A stretch of 43,600 bases of DNA from DATMXS01 sp050260275 (GTDB lineage Bacteria > Acidobacteriota > Terriglobia > Bryobacterales > Bryobacteraceae). The notes beneath the pieces are model-generated. The model saw nothing but the letters and a program-made list of their open reading frames with translations. It had not been told where the DNA came from and searched no databases. Numbering within the stretch: the stretch's first letter is position 1; each line of letters starts with the position of its first letter. Shown one piece after another: positions 33,652 to 40,194 of the stretch. A program made the position numbers and the translations under genes. Where the stretch lies: contig JBLNBX010000025.1 in NCBI GenBank assembly GCA_050260275.1, positions 1 to 43,600 of the forward strand. Reading direction: 5' to 3'.

Positions 33652-33683
33652 GCCGGAATTTGCGCTGGTAATTTGCGGCAGGC

Positions 33684-33941
33684 TCAATCCCAATCCGCTG
33701 TGACGGAACGGTAGTACTCCAGCAGCGCGGTGTCCTCTAGACCCACGGCACTCGCGTATTGCCGGATGTAGCTCCGGTCGTAGATGCCGCCTGGAAGCAT
33801 CTTGAAGTCGCCCTCCTCGATCGCCTTGAGGAACCGCAGGCTGATCTTCGTCTGGTCGGCAATTTCGCGGAGAGAAATGCCCTTGCCTTGTCTGACGGCG
33901 GCGAGGTCGGGGAGACGCGGCACGCGCGCGTGGGTGCTCAT
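33684..33941 (-). CDS. Small helix-turn-helix protein, RodZ-N-terminus-like
   Basis: An 85-aa protein consisting of one HTH_25/Xre-like domain: LAAVRQGKGISLREIADQTKISLRFLKAIEEGDFKMLPGGIYDRSYIRQYASAVGL. The order of helices and the GGIYDRSYIRQYA segment match the cytoplasmic N-terminus of the cell-shape protein RodZ, but the membrane helix and periplasmic part are missing. It could be a stand-alone regulator or a truncated RodZ. It diverges from greA across 163 bp and follows the flagellar operon, with which it is not evidently co-transcribed. Confidence 0.8.
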   Translation of the reverse strand: MSTHARVPRLPDLAAVRQGKGISLREIADQTKISLRFLKAIEEGDFKMLPGGIYDRSYIRQYASAVGLEDTALLEYYRSVTADWD

Positions 33942-34071
33942 CTTCGATCGAACCAGTACTGTACTCCGGGCGCGCGGGCGCGCTCAACGCCCGGGGGGAC
34001 GCGAAATGCCATACTATCACAGCACCGGCGGTTTGCAACTGTCCGGCGGTGTGCTTCGGGTCACCGGGATA

Positions 34072-34077
34072 TATAAT
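34072..34077 (+). promoter_or_regulatory. -10 hexamer TATAAT of greA
   Basis: A perfect TATAAT lies 27 bp before the greA ATG at 34105, giving a leader of about 20 nt. Only a weak AGG lies upstream of the start. No convincing -35 is visible at 17 bp. Confidence 0.5.
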
Positions 34078-34104
34078 GACCTTCGGGACCTATCAGGCTG
34101 TACG

Positions 34105-34575
34105 ATGGAAGACCTCAAGAAAACGCTCCAGGACGAGATCGCAGCGCTCGACAACGAACTGCGGGTCCAGTTGCCGCGAGAAATCAGCAAAGCCCGCGCA
34201 CACGGAGATCTCAGCGAGAACGCCGAGTACCACGCCGCCAAGGAACGCCAGCGCTACGTGGAAGCCCGTTTGGCCCAGCTTCGGAAGCGCATGGCCGAAC
34301 TCTCGATGATTGACGTATCCAAGATTCCCCGCGACCGCGTGGGCCTCGGCTCCGAAGTCGTTGTGCTGGACCTCACTAAAGACGAGCAGATCACCTACCG
34401 GCTGGTGGCGAGCGAGCAGACCGACACGTCCAAGGGGTGGATCTCCACCGGCTCCCCCATCGGACGGGGGCTGCTGGGCAAGGAGGTCGGCGACGTCGTC
34501 AAGATCCAGATTCCGGGCGGTACGCGCGAGTTCGAGATCGTGAAGTTGACGACGATCCACGAGCTGGGGGGCTGA
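34105..34575 (+). CDS. greA: Transcription elongation factor GreA
   Basis: GreA enters the secondary channel of RNA polymerase and rescues backtracked complexes by stimulating transcript cleavage. The 156-aa length is standard. The N-terminal coiled coil carries GDLSENAEYHAAKERQ, whose acidic pair at the coiled-coil tip is the catalytic element. The C-terminal FKBP-like domain ends with ISTGSPIGRGLLGKEVGD and IQIPGGTREFEIVKL. The ATG at 34105 gives the family's N-terminus; an in-frame start 320 bp upstream would cover the promoter. The next gene starts 5 bp after the stop. Confidence 0.96.
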   Translation: MEDLKKTLQDEIAALDNELRVQLPREISKARAHGDLSENAEYHAAKERQRYVEARLAQLRKRMAELSMIDVSKIPRDRVGLGSEVVVLDLTKDEQITYRLVASEQTDTSKGWISTGSPIGRGLLGKEVGDVVKIQIPGGTREFEIVKLTTIHELGG

Positions 34576-34580
34576 TCCCG

Positions 34581-35219
34581 ATGACACTAACGGGCGCGAT
34601 CGGGACGGGCTGCAACAGCATCATTGTTCTTATCGTCAGAGCTCTGGCGCTGTCCCGCATCCACCCGAACATGCTGACGTTCTTCGGGCTGCTGATAAAC
34701 GGCTTCGGCGCGTTTCTGCTTGCTCGCGGCAAGTTCTTCTCGGCCGGACTGGTCATCGTCGGCGCAGCCCTGTTTGATATGGTGGACGGCCGAGTCGCGC
34801 GCGAGACCAAGCAGGTAACAGCTTTCGGCGCGTTCTTCGACTCCGTGATCGACCGCTACTCGGACCTGGTCCTGCTCATGGGCCTGCTGATCTACTACGC
34901 GTCCATAGACCGGTTCTTCTACATCATTCTCACGGCTGTCGTGATGCTCGGCTCGGTCATGGTCAGCTACACGCGGGCGCGAGCTGAATCGCTCATCCCC
35001 ACGTGCAAGGTGGGCTTCATGGAGAGGCCGGAGCGGACTGTGCTGCTTATCATCGGAGCGCTGTTCGGCCGCATGGCCCCAGTCCTGTGGGTGCTGGCCG
35101 TTCTCTCCAACATCACCGTGGCGCACCGCATGCTGTTCACGTGGCAGGCAACCCGGCAGATCGACCAGCCGGAACTCGCCGGCGTGAACCCCGCCGATCA
35201 GAGCACGCGACGCCGCTAG
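34581..35219 (+). CDS. CDP-alcohol phosphatidyltransferase
   Basis: A 212-aa integral membrane protein of about six helices. The family's metal and CDP-binding signature is complete in DMVDGRVARETKQVTAFG continued by AFFDSVIDR: D-x2-D-G-x2-A-R-x8-G-x3-D-x3-D. Such enzymes join CDP-diacylglycerol to an alcohol such as glycerol phosphate, inositol phosphate or serine. The substrate cannot be decided by eye; the GFMERPERTVLLIIG segment near residue 145 is typical of the archaeal/actinobacterial inositol-phosphate type as well as of broad family members. It follows greA by 5 bp and is probably co-transcribed, although no functional link is evident. Confidence 0.88.
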   Translation: MTLTGAIGTGCNSIIVLIVRALALSRIHPNMLTFFGLLINGFGAFLLARGKFFSAGLVIVGAALFDMVDGRVARETKQVTAFGAFFDSVIDRYSDLVLLMGLLIYYASIDRFFYIILTAVVMLGSVMVSYTRARAESLIPTCKVGFMERPERTVLLIIGALFGRMAPVLWVLAVLSNITVAHRMLFTWQATRQIDQPELAGVNPADQSTRRR

Positions 35220-35353
35220 AGGACCCAGGGGAAGGACAGGCGCTCCGATCGCGGACAAGGAGGCTATACTCCCGTTCCGCCCGAGGGGTAGGCTAGGGCC
35301 GCTGGCACCACCGATTCTGAGCTGCGAATTACCCGAGCCCGGCGCTCAGGTGA

Positions 35354-36490
35354 CTACTCCTGTTCTCGCGCGCGACTTGCTAAGAAGAAGTACCAGCCCA
35401 GGGATAGCCCGAGCGTGCGCCAGTTCTTCCATTGCGTCCGCGCTATGGAGAGCAGCAGCATCAAGACAATGAAGGCAACGGCTACGGCGGCGGTCTGGCC
35501 GTTGGTCAGCCTCCCCTTGATGAACCACAACCAGCGCCCGTACATCAACTCTATATGAACCCAGTACACCAGCAGCGACGTGACGCCGAACTGGCGTATC
35601 CAGCTCCAGTTCCGGGCCGAGTGCCGGGTCCAGAGATAGCTGAACGACAGGATCAGCAGAATCACACCCAGTTTCACGGCCGTCAACCAGGGGCTGTCGA
35701 GCCAGAACTCTGAGTGTGAGTAGATGCTGTACGGCACGTTGGAAAAATACTGGCCGGCAGAGATCAGTACGACGCCGATGAGGGCGGCCCACTGCGCCGC
35801 GCGTTCGTATTGCTCCGGCTGCATCAGCCGGATGATGCTGCCCACGCTCATGCCAAACGCCACGAACGCCCCCCACGGGAAAAACCCGAAGGCGTTGTAG
35901 TCCGGAACGATGTACTGGCGGATGGGAGTGGGAATCGCCGATAGGTCCAACTGGGAGATGATGGGCGAGGCGGCGGCGATCAGGACGCCCAACGCCGCGC
36001 AGAGGCGGACGCGGTCCACCGTCTGAAACACGGCCATGATCGACAGCACGGCGACGGAGAAACCCATCGCGTTCAGGACGTCCACCCGGAGCAGATCGCG
36101 CGTGGGGCTGTGAGGCCAGCCGAGAATCCACAGCGACAGCCGGAATGCGAAAGCCAGCCCGAACAGGTATCCCGAGCGGCGCAGCGCGGCCCAGACCCGC
36201 TGCCGGGGCGTCAAACCGGCGCGCTCGCGGCTGTGCATCAGGAATGCGAGCGTCACGCCCACCAGGAACTGGAATATCGCCGGGGGCATGCCGCCTACGA
36301 ACTGCGAGATCACATACGGACCGCTATCGCGCAGGTCCGGCCGGGTGAATGAGTGGAACGCGTGCCCCTGCAGCATGATCACGGCTGCAAGCCCGCGCGT
36401 CCAGTCGATGAACGGCAGCCTCGCGCTTTTCTTCTTATTACCGGGCTTCTTACTACCAGCGGGCTCGGTCAAAGCTCTCCTGCCGGACAC
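35354..36490 (-). CDS. Acyltransferase-type membrane protein (DUF1624/HGSNAT-like)
   Basis: A 378-aa polytopic protein with a Lys-rich cytoplasmic N-terminus and about ten transmembrane helices. The first helix carries FIDWTRGLAAVIMLQGHAFHSF, the DUF1624/acyltransferase-3 start with its key histidine, seen in heparan-alpha-glucosaminide N-acetyltransferase relatives. A second region, VTSLLVYWVHIELMYG, matches the last conserved block. Such proteins move acetyl or acyl groups across the membrane to glycans. The GTG start lies 3 bp after the LolA-like gene, so the two are co-transcribed. The acceptor is unknown. Confidence 0.8.
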   Translation of the reverse strand: MSGRRALTEPAGSKKPGNKKKSARLPFIDWTRGLAAVIMLQGHAFHSFTRPDLRDSGPYVISQFVGGMPPAIFQFLVGVTLAFLMHSRERAGLTPRQRVWAALRRSGYLFGLAFAFRLSLWILGWPHSPTRDLLRVDVLNAMGFSVAVLSIMAVFQTVDRVRLCAALGVLIAAASPIISQLDLSAIPTPIRQYIVPDYNAFGFFPWGAFVAFGMSVGSIIRLMQPEQYERAAQWAALIGVVLISAGQYFSNVPYSIYSHSEFWLDSPWLTAVKLGVILLILSFSYLWTRHSARNWSWIRQFGVTSLLVYWVHIELMYGRWLWFIKGRLTNGQTAAVAVAFIVLMLLLSIARTQWKNWRTLGLSLGWYFFLASRAREQE

Positions 36491-36493
36491 CCT

Positions 36494-37165
36494 TCATTTT
36501 TGCGGGTACTCGCGCTTGACGTCCGGCGGCAGCTTCAGGCGGAACGCCGAATCCGGCAAACCCGGATTCACGCGCACATCTGAATACGTGATGAGGTAGT
36601 AATCGCCGCCGGGTTGGTAAAGCTTTTGCCGCACGGCATACCCCGCATCCGAGGGAATCCACAGTTCGATCTTGACGAACTGATCCTTTAGTTTAGCTGA
36701 TTTGGGAATCAGCTCGAGGCGTGTAGCGCGCCGCCCGGCGATGGTGTCCTCGCCCACGGCGGTGATGTGGTAGTTCTTCGCGAGCTCCTTACCCGAGCTG
36801 CCGAACCCGAGGAGAAGAAACTGGTCCACGAGTGAGCGGTTCTTCCCGAGGTCCCATACCTGGACGGTATTGATCTTGGGGTAGTAGATCAGCCCGGAGG
36901 CGCCGTCGAAGCTGTAGGAGCGTGGGTCGGGTTCGTGCATCTCGATGCGGACGAGCACGTTTTTGCCCTTGCGGGCAATCCGCATCTCGCCGGTTTCTTT
37001 GACGGTGTCCTTCAGGATGGCCGTGTACGTCACGCGATCGAGCCGCGCCGTGGCCTGTCCGAACGCGGCGGACTCGTTATCCATGCGCGCAAGCACCTCG
37101 CGGGCGCTCTCGGCAAAAACCGGCGCGGCAAGCAAGCATACAAAAAGGGTGCTTCTCAGGAACAT
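36494..37165 (-). CDS. Periplasmic outer-membrane lipoprotein-sorting-like protein (LolA fold)
   Basis: A 223-aa protein with a signal peptide (MFLRSTLFVCLLAAPVFA). The ATG at 37165 is chosen over a TTG at 37192. The mature part starts with a helix (AREVLARMDNESAAFGQATARLDRV) and continues as antiparallel strands with GEMRIARKGKNVLVRIEM, SGLIYYPKINTVQVWDLG and RRATRLELIPKSAKLKDQFVKIELWIPSD, the arrangement of LolA-type half barrels. It differs from true LolA in having YPKINTVQVWDLG-type variants and is more like the COG2834 proteins of unknown cargo. It is placed between a single-helix anchor gene and the acyltransferase in one transcription unit. Confidence 0.78.
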   Translation of the reverse strand: MFLRSTLFVCLLAAPVFAESAREVLARMDNESAAFGQATARLDRVTYTAILKDTVKETGEMRIARKGKNVLVRIEMHEPDPRSYSFDGASGLIYYPKINTVQVWDLGKNRSLVDQFLLLGFGSSGKELAKNYHITAVGEDTIAGRRATRLELIPKSAKLKDQFVKIELWIPSDAGYAVRQKLYQPGGDYYLITYSDVRVNPGLPDSAFRLKLPPDVKREYPQK

Positions 37166-37194
37166 CTCTGTCAGGTTCGATGCGATCCGCAACG

Positions 37195-37563
37195 TCAGGG
37201 TTCCGTGAACACTAAGTAACCGGTGAGCGACGATTCAGAATCGAGCACAGGCTCGAGCCGGATCTTCGCCGAAGTGAGGCCGGCTTTGTTGCGCAGGATC
37301 TGCTCCGCGCGCCGCACACGGTCCTGTTCGGAAACACCGGCCAGAGCCGCAGGCTCAATCCAGAACACGTCGGTTCCGGGACCGGCCTGCAGCCTAACCA
37401 CCCGGCTCGCCAGCGGCTCGCGCGGCTGATCGCGGAACCACGCGCGGGGCGTCAGGAACACAAATGCCAATATCAGCAGCACCATTACGTCGTACTGCCA
37501 TGATGCGCGGGGATAGTCCCAGAGAATGAACCGCTTAACGCCGGTGACAACACGCCCGATCAC
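37195..37563 (-). CDS. Unrecognised single-helix membrane protein, 122 aa
   Basis: The GTG at 37563 starts a protein with one transmembrane helix at about residues 26-41 (VMVLLILAFVFLTPRAW) and a following domain of about 80 residues with two short strand-helix units (FWIEPAALAGVSEQDRVRRAEQILRNKAGLTSAKIRLEP). I do not recognise the family. The N-terminus should be cytoplasmic, with the domain in the periplasm. It begins a three-gene operon with the LolA-like and acyltransferase genes, so a joint envelope role is likely; no more can be said from sequence. Confidence 0.7.
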   Translation of the reverse strand: MIGRVVTGVKRFILWDYPRASWQYDVMVLLILAFVFLTPRAWFRDQPREPLASRVVRLQAGPGTDVFWIEPAALAGVSEQDRVRRAEQILRNKAGLTSAKIRLEPVLDSESSLTGYLVFTEP

Positions 37564-37570
37564 AAAGGCC

Positions 37571-37576
37571 AGTGTA
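37571..37576 (-). promoter_or_regulatory. -10 hexamer TACACT before the 37563 gene
   Basis: Read on the minus strand, TACACT ends 7 bp before the GTG at 37563, predicting transcription from the start codon itself. Confidence 0.5.
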
Positions 37577-37605
37577 GCGCAACTCGTGCGCCCGCTCGCG
37601 GCCTT

Positions 37606-38001
37606 CTACCCGGCGCTGGCGACGGAAGGAGCGTCCAACACCTCACGGATCTTTCGGCGCAGCACTTCGCGGCTGAACGGCTTCTGCAGAAATGGGATGC
37701 CTTTGATGGAGATTCCGTAATACTTGAGGATAGTCTCCGTCATGAAGCCCGACATGTAGAGCACTTTGATGCCCGGCCGCATCTCCTTGATCCGGTCGGC
37801 GAGCTCGCGGCCATTTAGTTCGGGCATCACGATATCGGTCAGCAGAAGGTCCAGGTGCTTGTCCGCGTTCGCCCGTACCACTTCGAGCGCTTCCGCGCCG
37901 CCGGAAGCGCCGAGAACCGTAAAGCCCTCACGCACAAGCATGTCACGCACCAGGCTCACCACCTGGGGTTCATCATCAACTAGCAGGATGGTCTCGGGCA
38001 T
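37606..38001 (-). CDS. Receiver-only response regulator
   Basis: A 131-aa CheY-like protein. It has the acidic pair in ILLVDDEPQ, the phospho-acceptor aspartate in LLLTDIVMPELNG, the switch serine in VLYMSGF and the lysine in FLQKPFS. There is no output domain. The ATG at 38001 gives the normal receiver N-terminus; a longer in-frame start adds an Arg-rich stretch without structure. The extension FMTETILKYYGISIKGIPF between strands 4 and 5 resembles the receiver domains attached to hybrid sensor kinases, so it may act in a phosphorelay. No histidine kinase gene is in the window. Confidence 0.9.
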   Translation of the reverse strand: MPETILLVDDEPQVVSLVRDMLVREGFTVLGASGGAEALEVVRANADKHLDLLLTDIVMPELNGRELADRIKEMRPGIKVLYMSGFMTETILKYYGISIKGIPFLQKPFSREVLRRKIREVLDAPSVASAG

Positions 38002-38184
38002 GAATCCGCCGGTTCCGCCGTGGTACGAATACATCCTACCAGCAGATCGCGGGACCGCTTCCGCGAAAAGGCTGGGCAGACGTCTCACGGCCGCAGCGCT
38101 CCGCCGTATTGCACGATGCCCAACGGCGGAGAGAGCGAACGGCTGCACCGGCCGATGCCGGCGCTTCGGGCACGGGAAACGAGC

Positions 38185-38976
38185 CTACTCCGGCAACTCC
38201 TCCGGGAACACTGCGTAGCCAGCCGGCGGCGGGTATAGCTCGCGCAGCAGATCCAAGCGCTTGCGGAGGAACCGGCTGGGAATCTGGCGCGGGCCTGTCT
38301 CGACGTCGATGTCGCAGCAGATCCCGTGGAGATACAGGGTCAGCGTGTCGATCATCGACTGCCGGGCATAGGCGCGGAACGTTTTGGTATCGCGCCGCGC
38401 GGGCTGGGACCGGCGGAGCAGCCCGGACTTGAGCTTCCAGGAATCCTCGTCCACTTCGCCGTGAACGTTGTTTCGCAGTTCATCACGGAGGAGCGCGAAG
38501 AAGCGCTCCGGGCCGCGCGGATCGCCGCGGTCCACGGTGAGCGTGGCTATAGCCCGGTAGAAGTTGAAATGATAGTCACCGGATTCGCGGTCGCGGATGG
38601 CGAACACCAGGAAAACCTCGCCATCGCCCATGACCATGGCCGATTCGGCCTCGGCGCGGGGGCTCGGCCTGTCAAAAGTCACCAGTTCACCAGACTTCCG
38701 GTGAGTCTTCTCGATGTACGGCACGAGGAACACGAGCGCCGGCGTGATCTGCGCCTGGATGGCGGGCGGGAGCGCCGAGATGGGCTCCTCCAGATACTCC
38801 GCCACATCGTCCTCGTTGAGGGGCACGGCCGAGAAGTAGGAGAAGCGGTTGTTCAGCGGGATCACCTCGCTCCGGAAACGCTGTGCGAACTCGCGCACCG
38901 CGACCTTCGATGGCTCCACACGGGGAGACACCGCGCTCTCTCCTGAACGGGGCGGCGTGCCGTTGGATGGCGGCAT
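38185..38976 (-). CDS. Unrecognised conserved-looking protein, 263 aa
   Basis: The ATG at 38976 follows a TACAAT hexamer by 8 bp. The protein has no signal peptide or membrane helix. Its N-terminal 35 residues are Pro/Ser-rich, and the rest is mixed: an acidic helical part (NEDDVAEYLEEPISALPPAIQAQI), two strand blocks (ALVFLVPYIEKTHRKSG, AMVMGDGEVFLVFAIRDRESGDYHFNFYRAIATLTV) and a basic helical C-terminus with TCCDID-like cysteines in GICCDIDVET. I do not recognise the family. Codon use and composition look normal for the region. It diverges from lpxB over 51 bp. Confidence 0.7.
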   Translation of the reverse strand: MPPSNGTPPRSGESAVSPRVEPSKVAVREFAQRFRSEVIPLNNRFSYFSAVPLNEDDVAEYLEEPISALPPAIQAQITPALVFLVPYIEKTHRKSGELVTFDRPSPRAEAESAMVMGDGEVFLVFAIRDRESGDYHFNFYRAIATLTVDRGDPRGPERFFALLRDELRNNVHGEVDEDSWKLKSGLLRRSQPARRDTKTFRAYARQSMIDTLTLYLHGICCDIDVETGPRQIPSRFLRKRLDLLRELYPPPAGYAVFPEELPE

Positions 38977-38984
38977 CAACTGTG

Positions 38985-38990
38985 ATTGTA
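38985..38990 (-). promoter_or_regulatory. -10 hexamer TACAAT of the 38976 gene
   Basis: On the minus strand the hexamer ends 8 bp before the ATG at 38976. The lpxB hexamer on the plus strand is 23 bp away, so the two divergent promoters are close enough to compete. Confidence 0.5.
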
Positions 38991-39013
38991 GCGCCTGGGA
39001 GACAGCGGTCCGC

Positions 39014-39019
39014 TACACT
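39014..39019 (+). promoter_or_regulatory. -10 hexamer TACACT of lpxB
   Basis: The hexamer ends 8 bp before the GTG at 39028. No Shine-Dalgarno sequence precedes the GTG. Confidence 0.5.
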
Positions 39020-39027
39020 GGCTGTCT

Positions 39028-40194
39028 GTGGCGCGGCGAATTCTGGTTTCGGCCGGCGAAGCATCGGGCGACATGTATGCAGCGGCGCTCGTGAAGAGAC
39101 TTGCCGCGCGGATGCCCGAGGCCCGCTTCTTCGGGTGCACGGGCCCGCAAATGCGCGCAGCCGGCGTCCGGACGGTTGTGGATGCCGCCAGTCTCGCGGT
39201 GGTGGGCCTCATCGAGGTGGTGGCTCACATCCCGCGCATCCACCGGGAATACCGGCGGCTGCTGGCAGCCGCGGAAGCCGAGCGCCCGGACGTTGCGATA
39301 CTCACCGACAGCCCCGATTTTCACCTGCGAGCCGCACGCAGGCTGAAATCCATGGGCGTTCCGGTGGTCTACCTGGTGGCTCCGCAGGCTTGGGCATGGC
39401 GCAAGGGGCGGCTTCCCGCGATGCGGCGCGACATCGACCACCTGCTCTGCATCTTCCCGTTCGAACAGGACTTCTTCCGTTCGCACGGCATCAGGGCGAC
39501 CTTCGTCGGCCACCCCCTGGCCCGGCTGGTGAGGCCGTCGATAACGCGGGCGGAGTTCCTGAAAACACACGGCTTAGACCCAAGCCGTCCGGTTATCGCC
39601 CTGCTGCCCGGAAGCCGTCCGGGCGAGACGGCGCGGCACCTGCCCGCAGTCATTGAGGCGGCCGGGCGCCTGGCGCGGTCGCACGCCGGGCAGTTTGTGC
39701 TTGCGTTGCCCGCCGGCCGGTTCGTCGAGCTCCCGGGACTGGCCAGATTGAGGGAACGCAACGGCGTGCCATCCATCCAAGTAGTAGAAGGCCAGACCTG
39801 GAACGTGTTGAGCGCGGCGGATGTCGCGCTGGCCGCGAGCGGCACGGTGACGGTTGAAGCGGCGTTGCTAGGCACGCCGATGGTGGTCTTCTACAGGGTC
39901 AGCCGGTCCAGTTGGCTCGCCGGTAAGTTGTTGGTTCACACGCCGTTTTACTCAATGGTGAACCTGGTGGCCGGGAGGCGGGTCGTCCCGGAACTGATGC
40001 AGAATGAAATGAGTGGGGAGCGGCTGGCGGCTGAGGCCGCGCGGCTCCTTGACGATGAACGCGCGCGCGCGGCCATGCGGCGCGACCTGTCCGAGGTCTC
40101 CGCCCGCCTCGCGCCGGCAGAGGACCCGTTCGAACGGGCCGCGGCAATCGTCGAAGGTATCGTCGAGCAGAGACGAACAGAGAAGCAGTTATGA
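39028..40194 (+). CDS. lpxB: Lipid-A-disaccharide synthase
   Basis: LpxB joins UDP-2,3-diacylglucosamine to lipid X to form the disaccharide of lipid A at the cytoplasmic face of the inner membrane. The 388-aa GT-B enzyme starts RRILVSAGEASGDMYAAALV, a hallmark, and has LTDSPDFHLRAARRLK, YLVAPQAWAWRKGR, FPFEQDFF, FVGHPL and in the second half LPGSRPGE and AASGTVTVEAALLGTPMVVFYR. The start is a GTG. The ATG of the next gene overlaps its stop by 4 bp. Other lpx genes are not in the window, so lpxB is separated from the usual lpxD-fabZ-lpxA cluster. Confidence 0.96.
   Translation: MARRILVSAGEASGDMYAAALVKRLAARMPEARFFGCTGPQMRAAGVRTVVDAASLAVVGLIEVVAHIPRIHREYRRLLAAAEAERPDVAILTDSPDFHLRAARRLKSMGVPVVYLVAPQAWAWRKGRLPAMRRDIDHLLCIFPFEQDFFRSHGIRATFVGHPLARLVRPSITRAEFLKTHGLDPSRPVIALLPGSRPGETARHLPAVIEAAGRLARSHAGQFVLALPAGRFVELPGLARLRERNGVPSIQVVEGQTWNVLSAADVALAASGTVTVEAALLGTPMVVFYRVSRSSWLAGKLLVHTPFYSMVNLVAGRRVVPELMQNEMSGERLAAEAARLLDDERARAAMRRDLSEVSARLAPAEDPFERAAAIVEGIVEQRRTEKQL

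Noticed and set aside
35316..35349. CTGAGC/GCTCAG inverted repeat in the gap between convergent genes
   Set aside because: A 6-bp stem with a loop of more than 20 nt and no T-tract is too weak to call a terminator.
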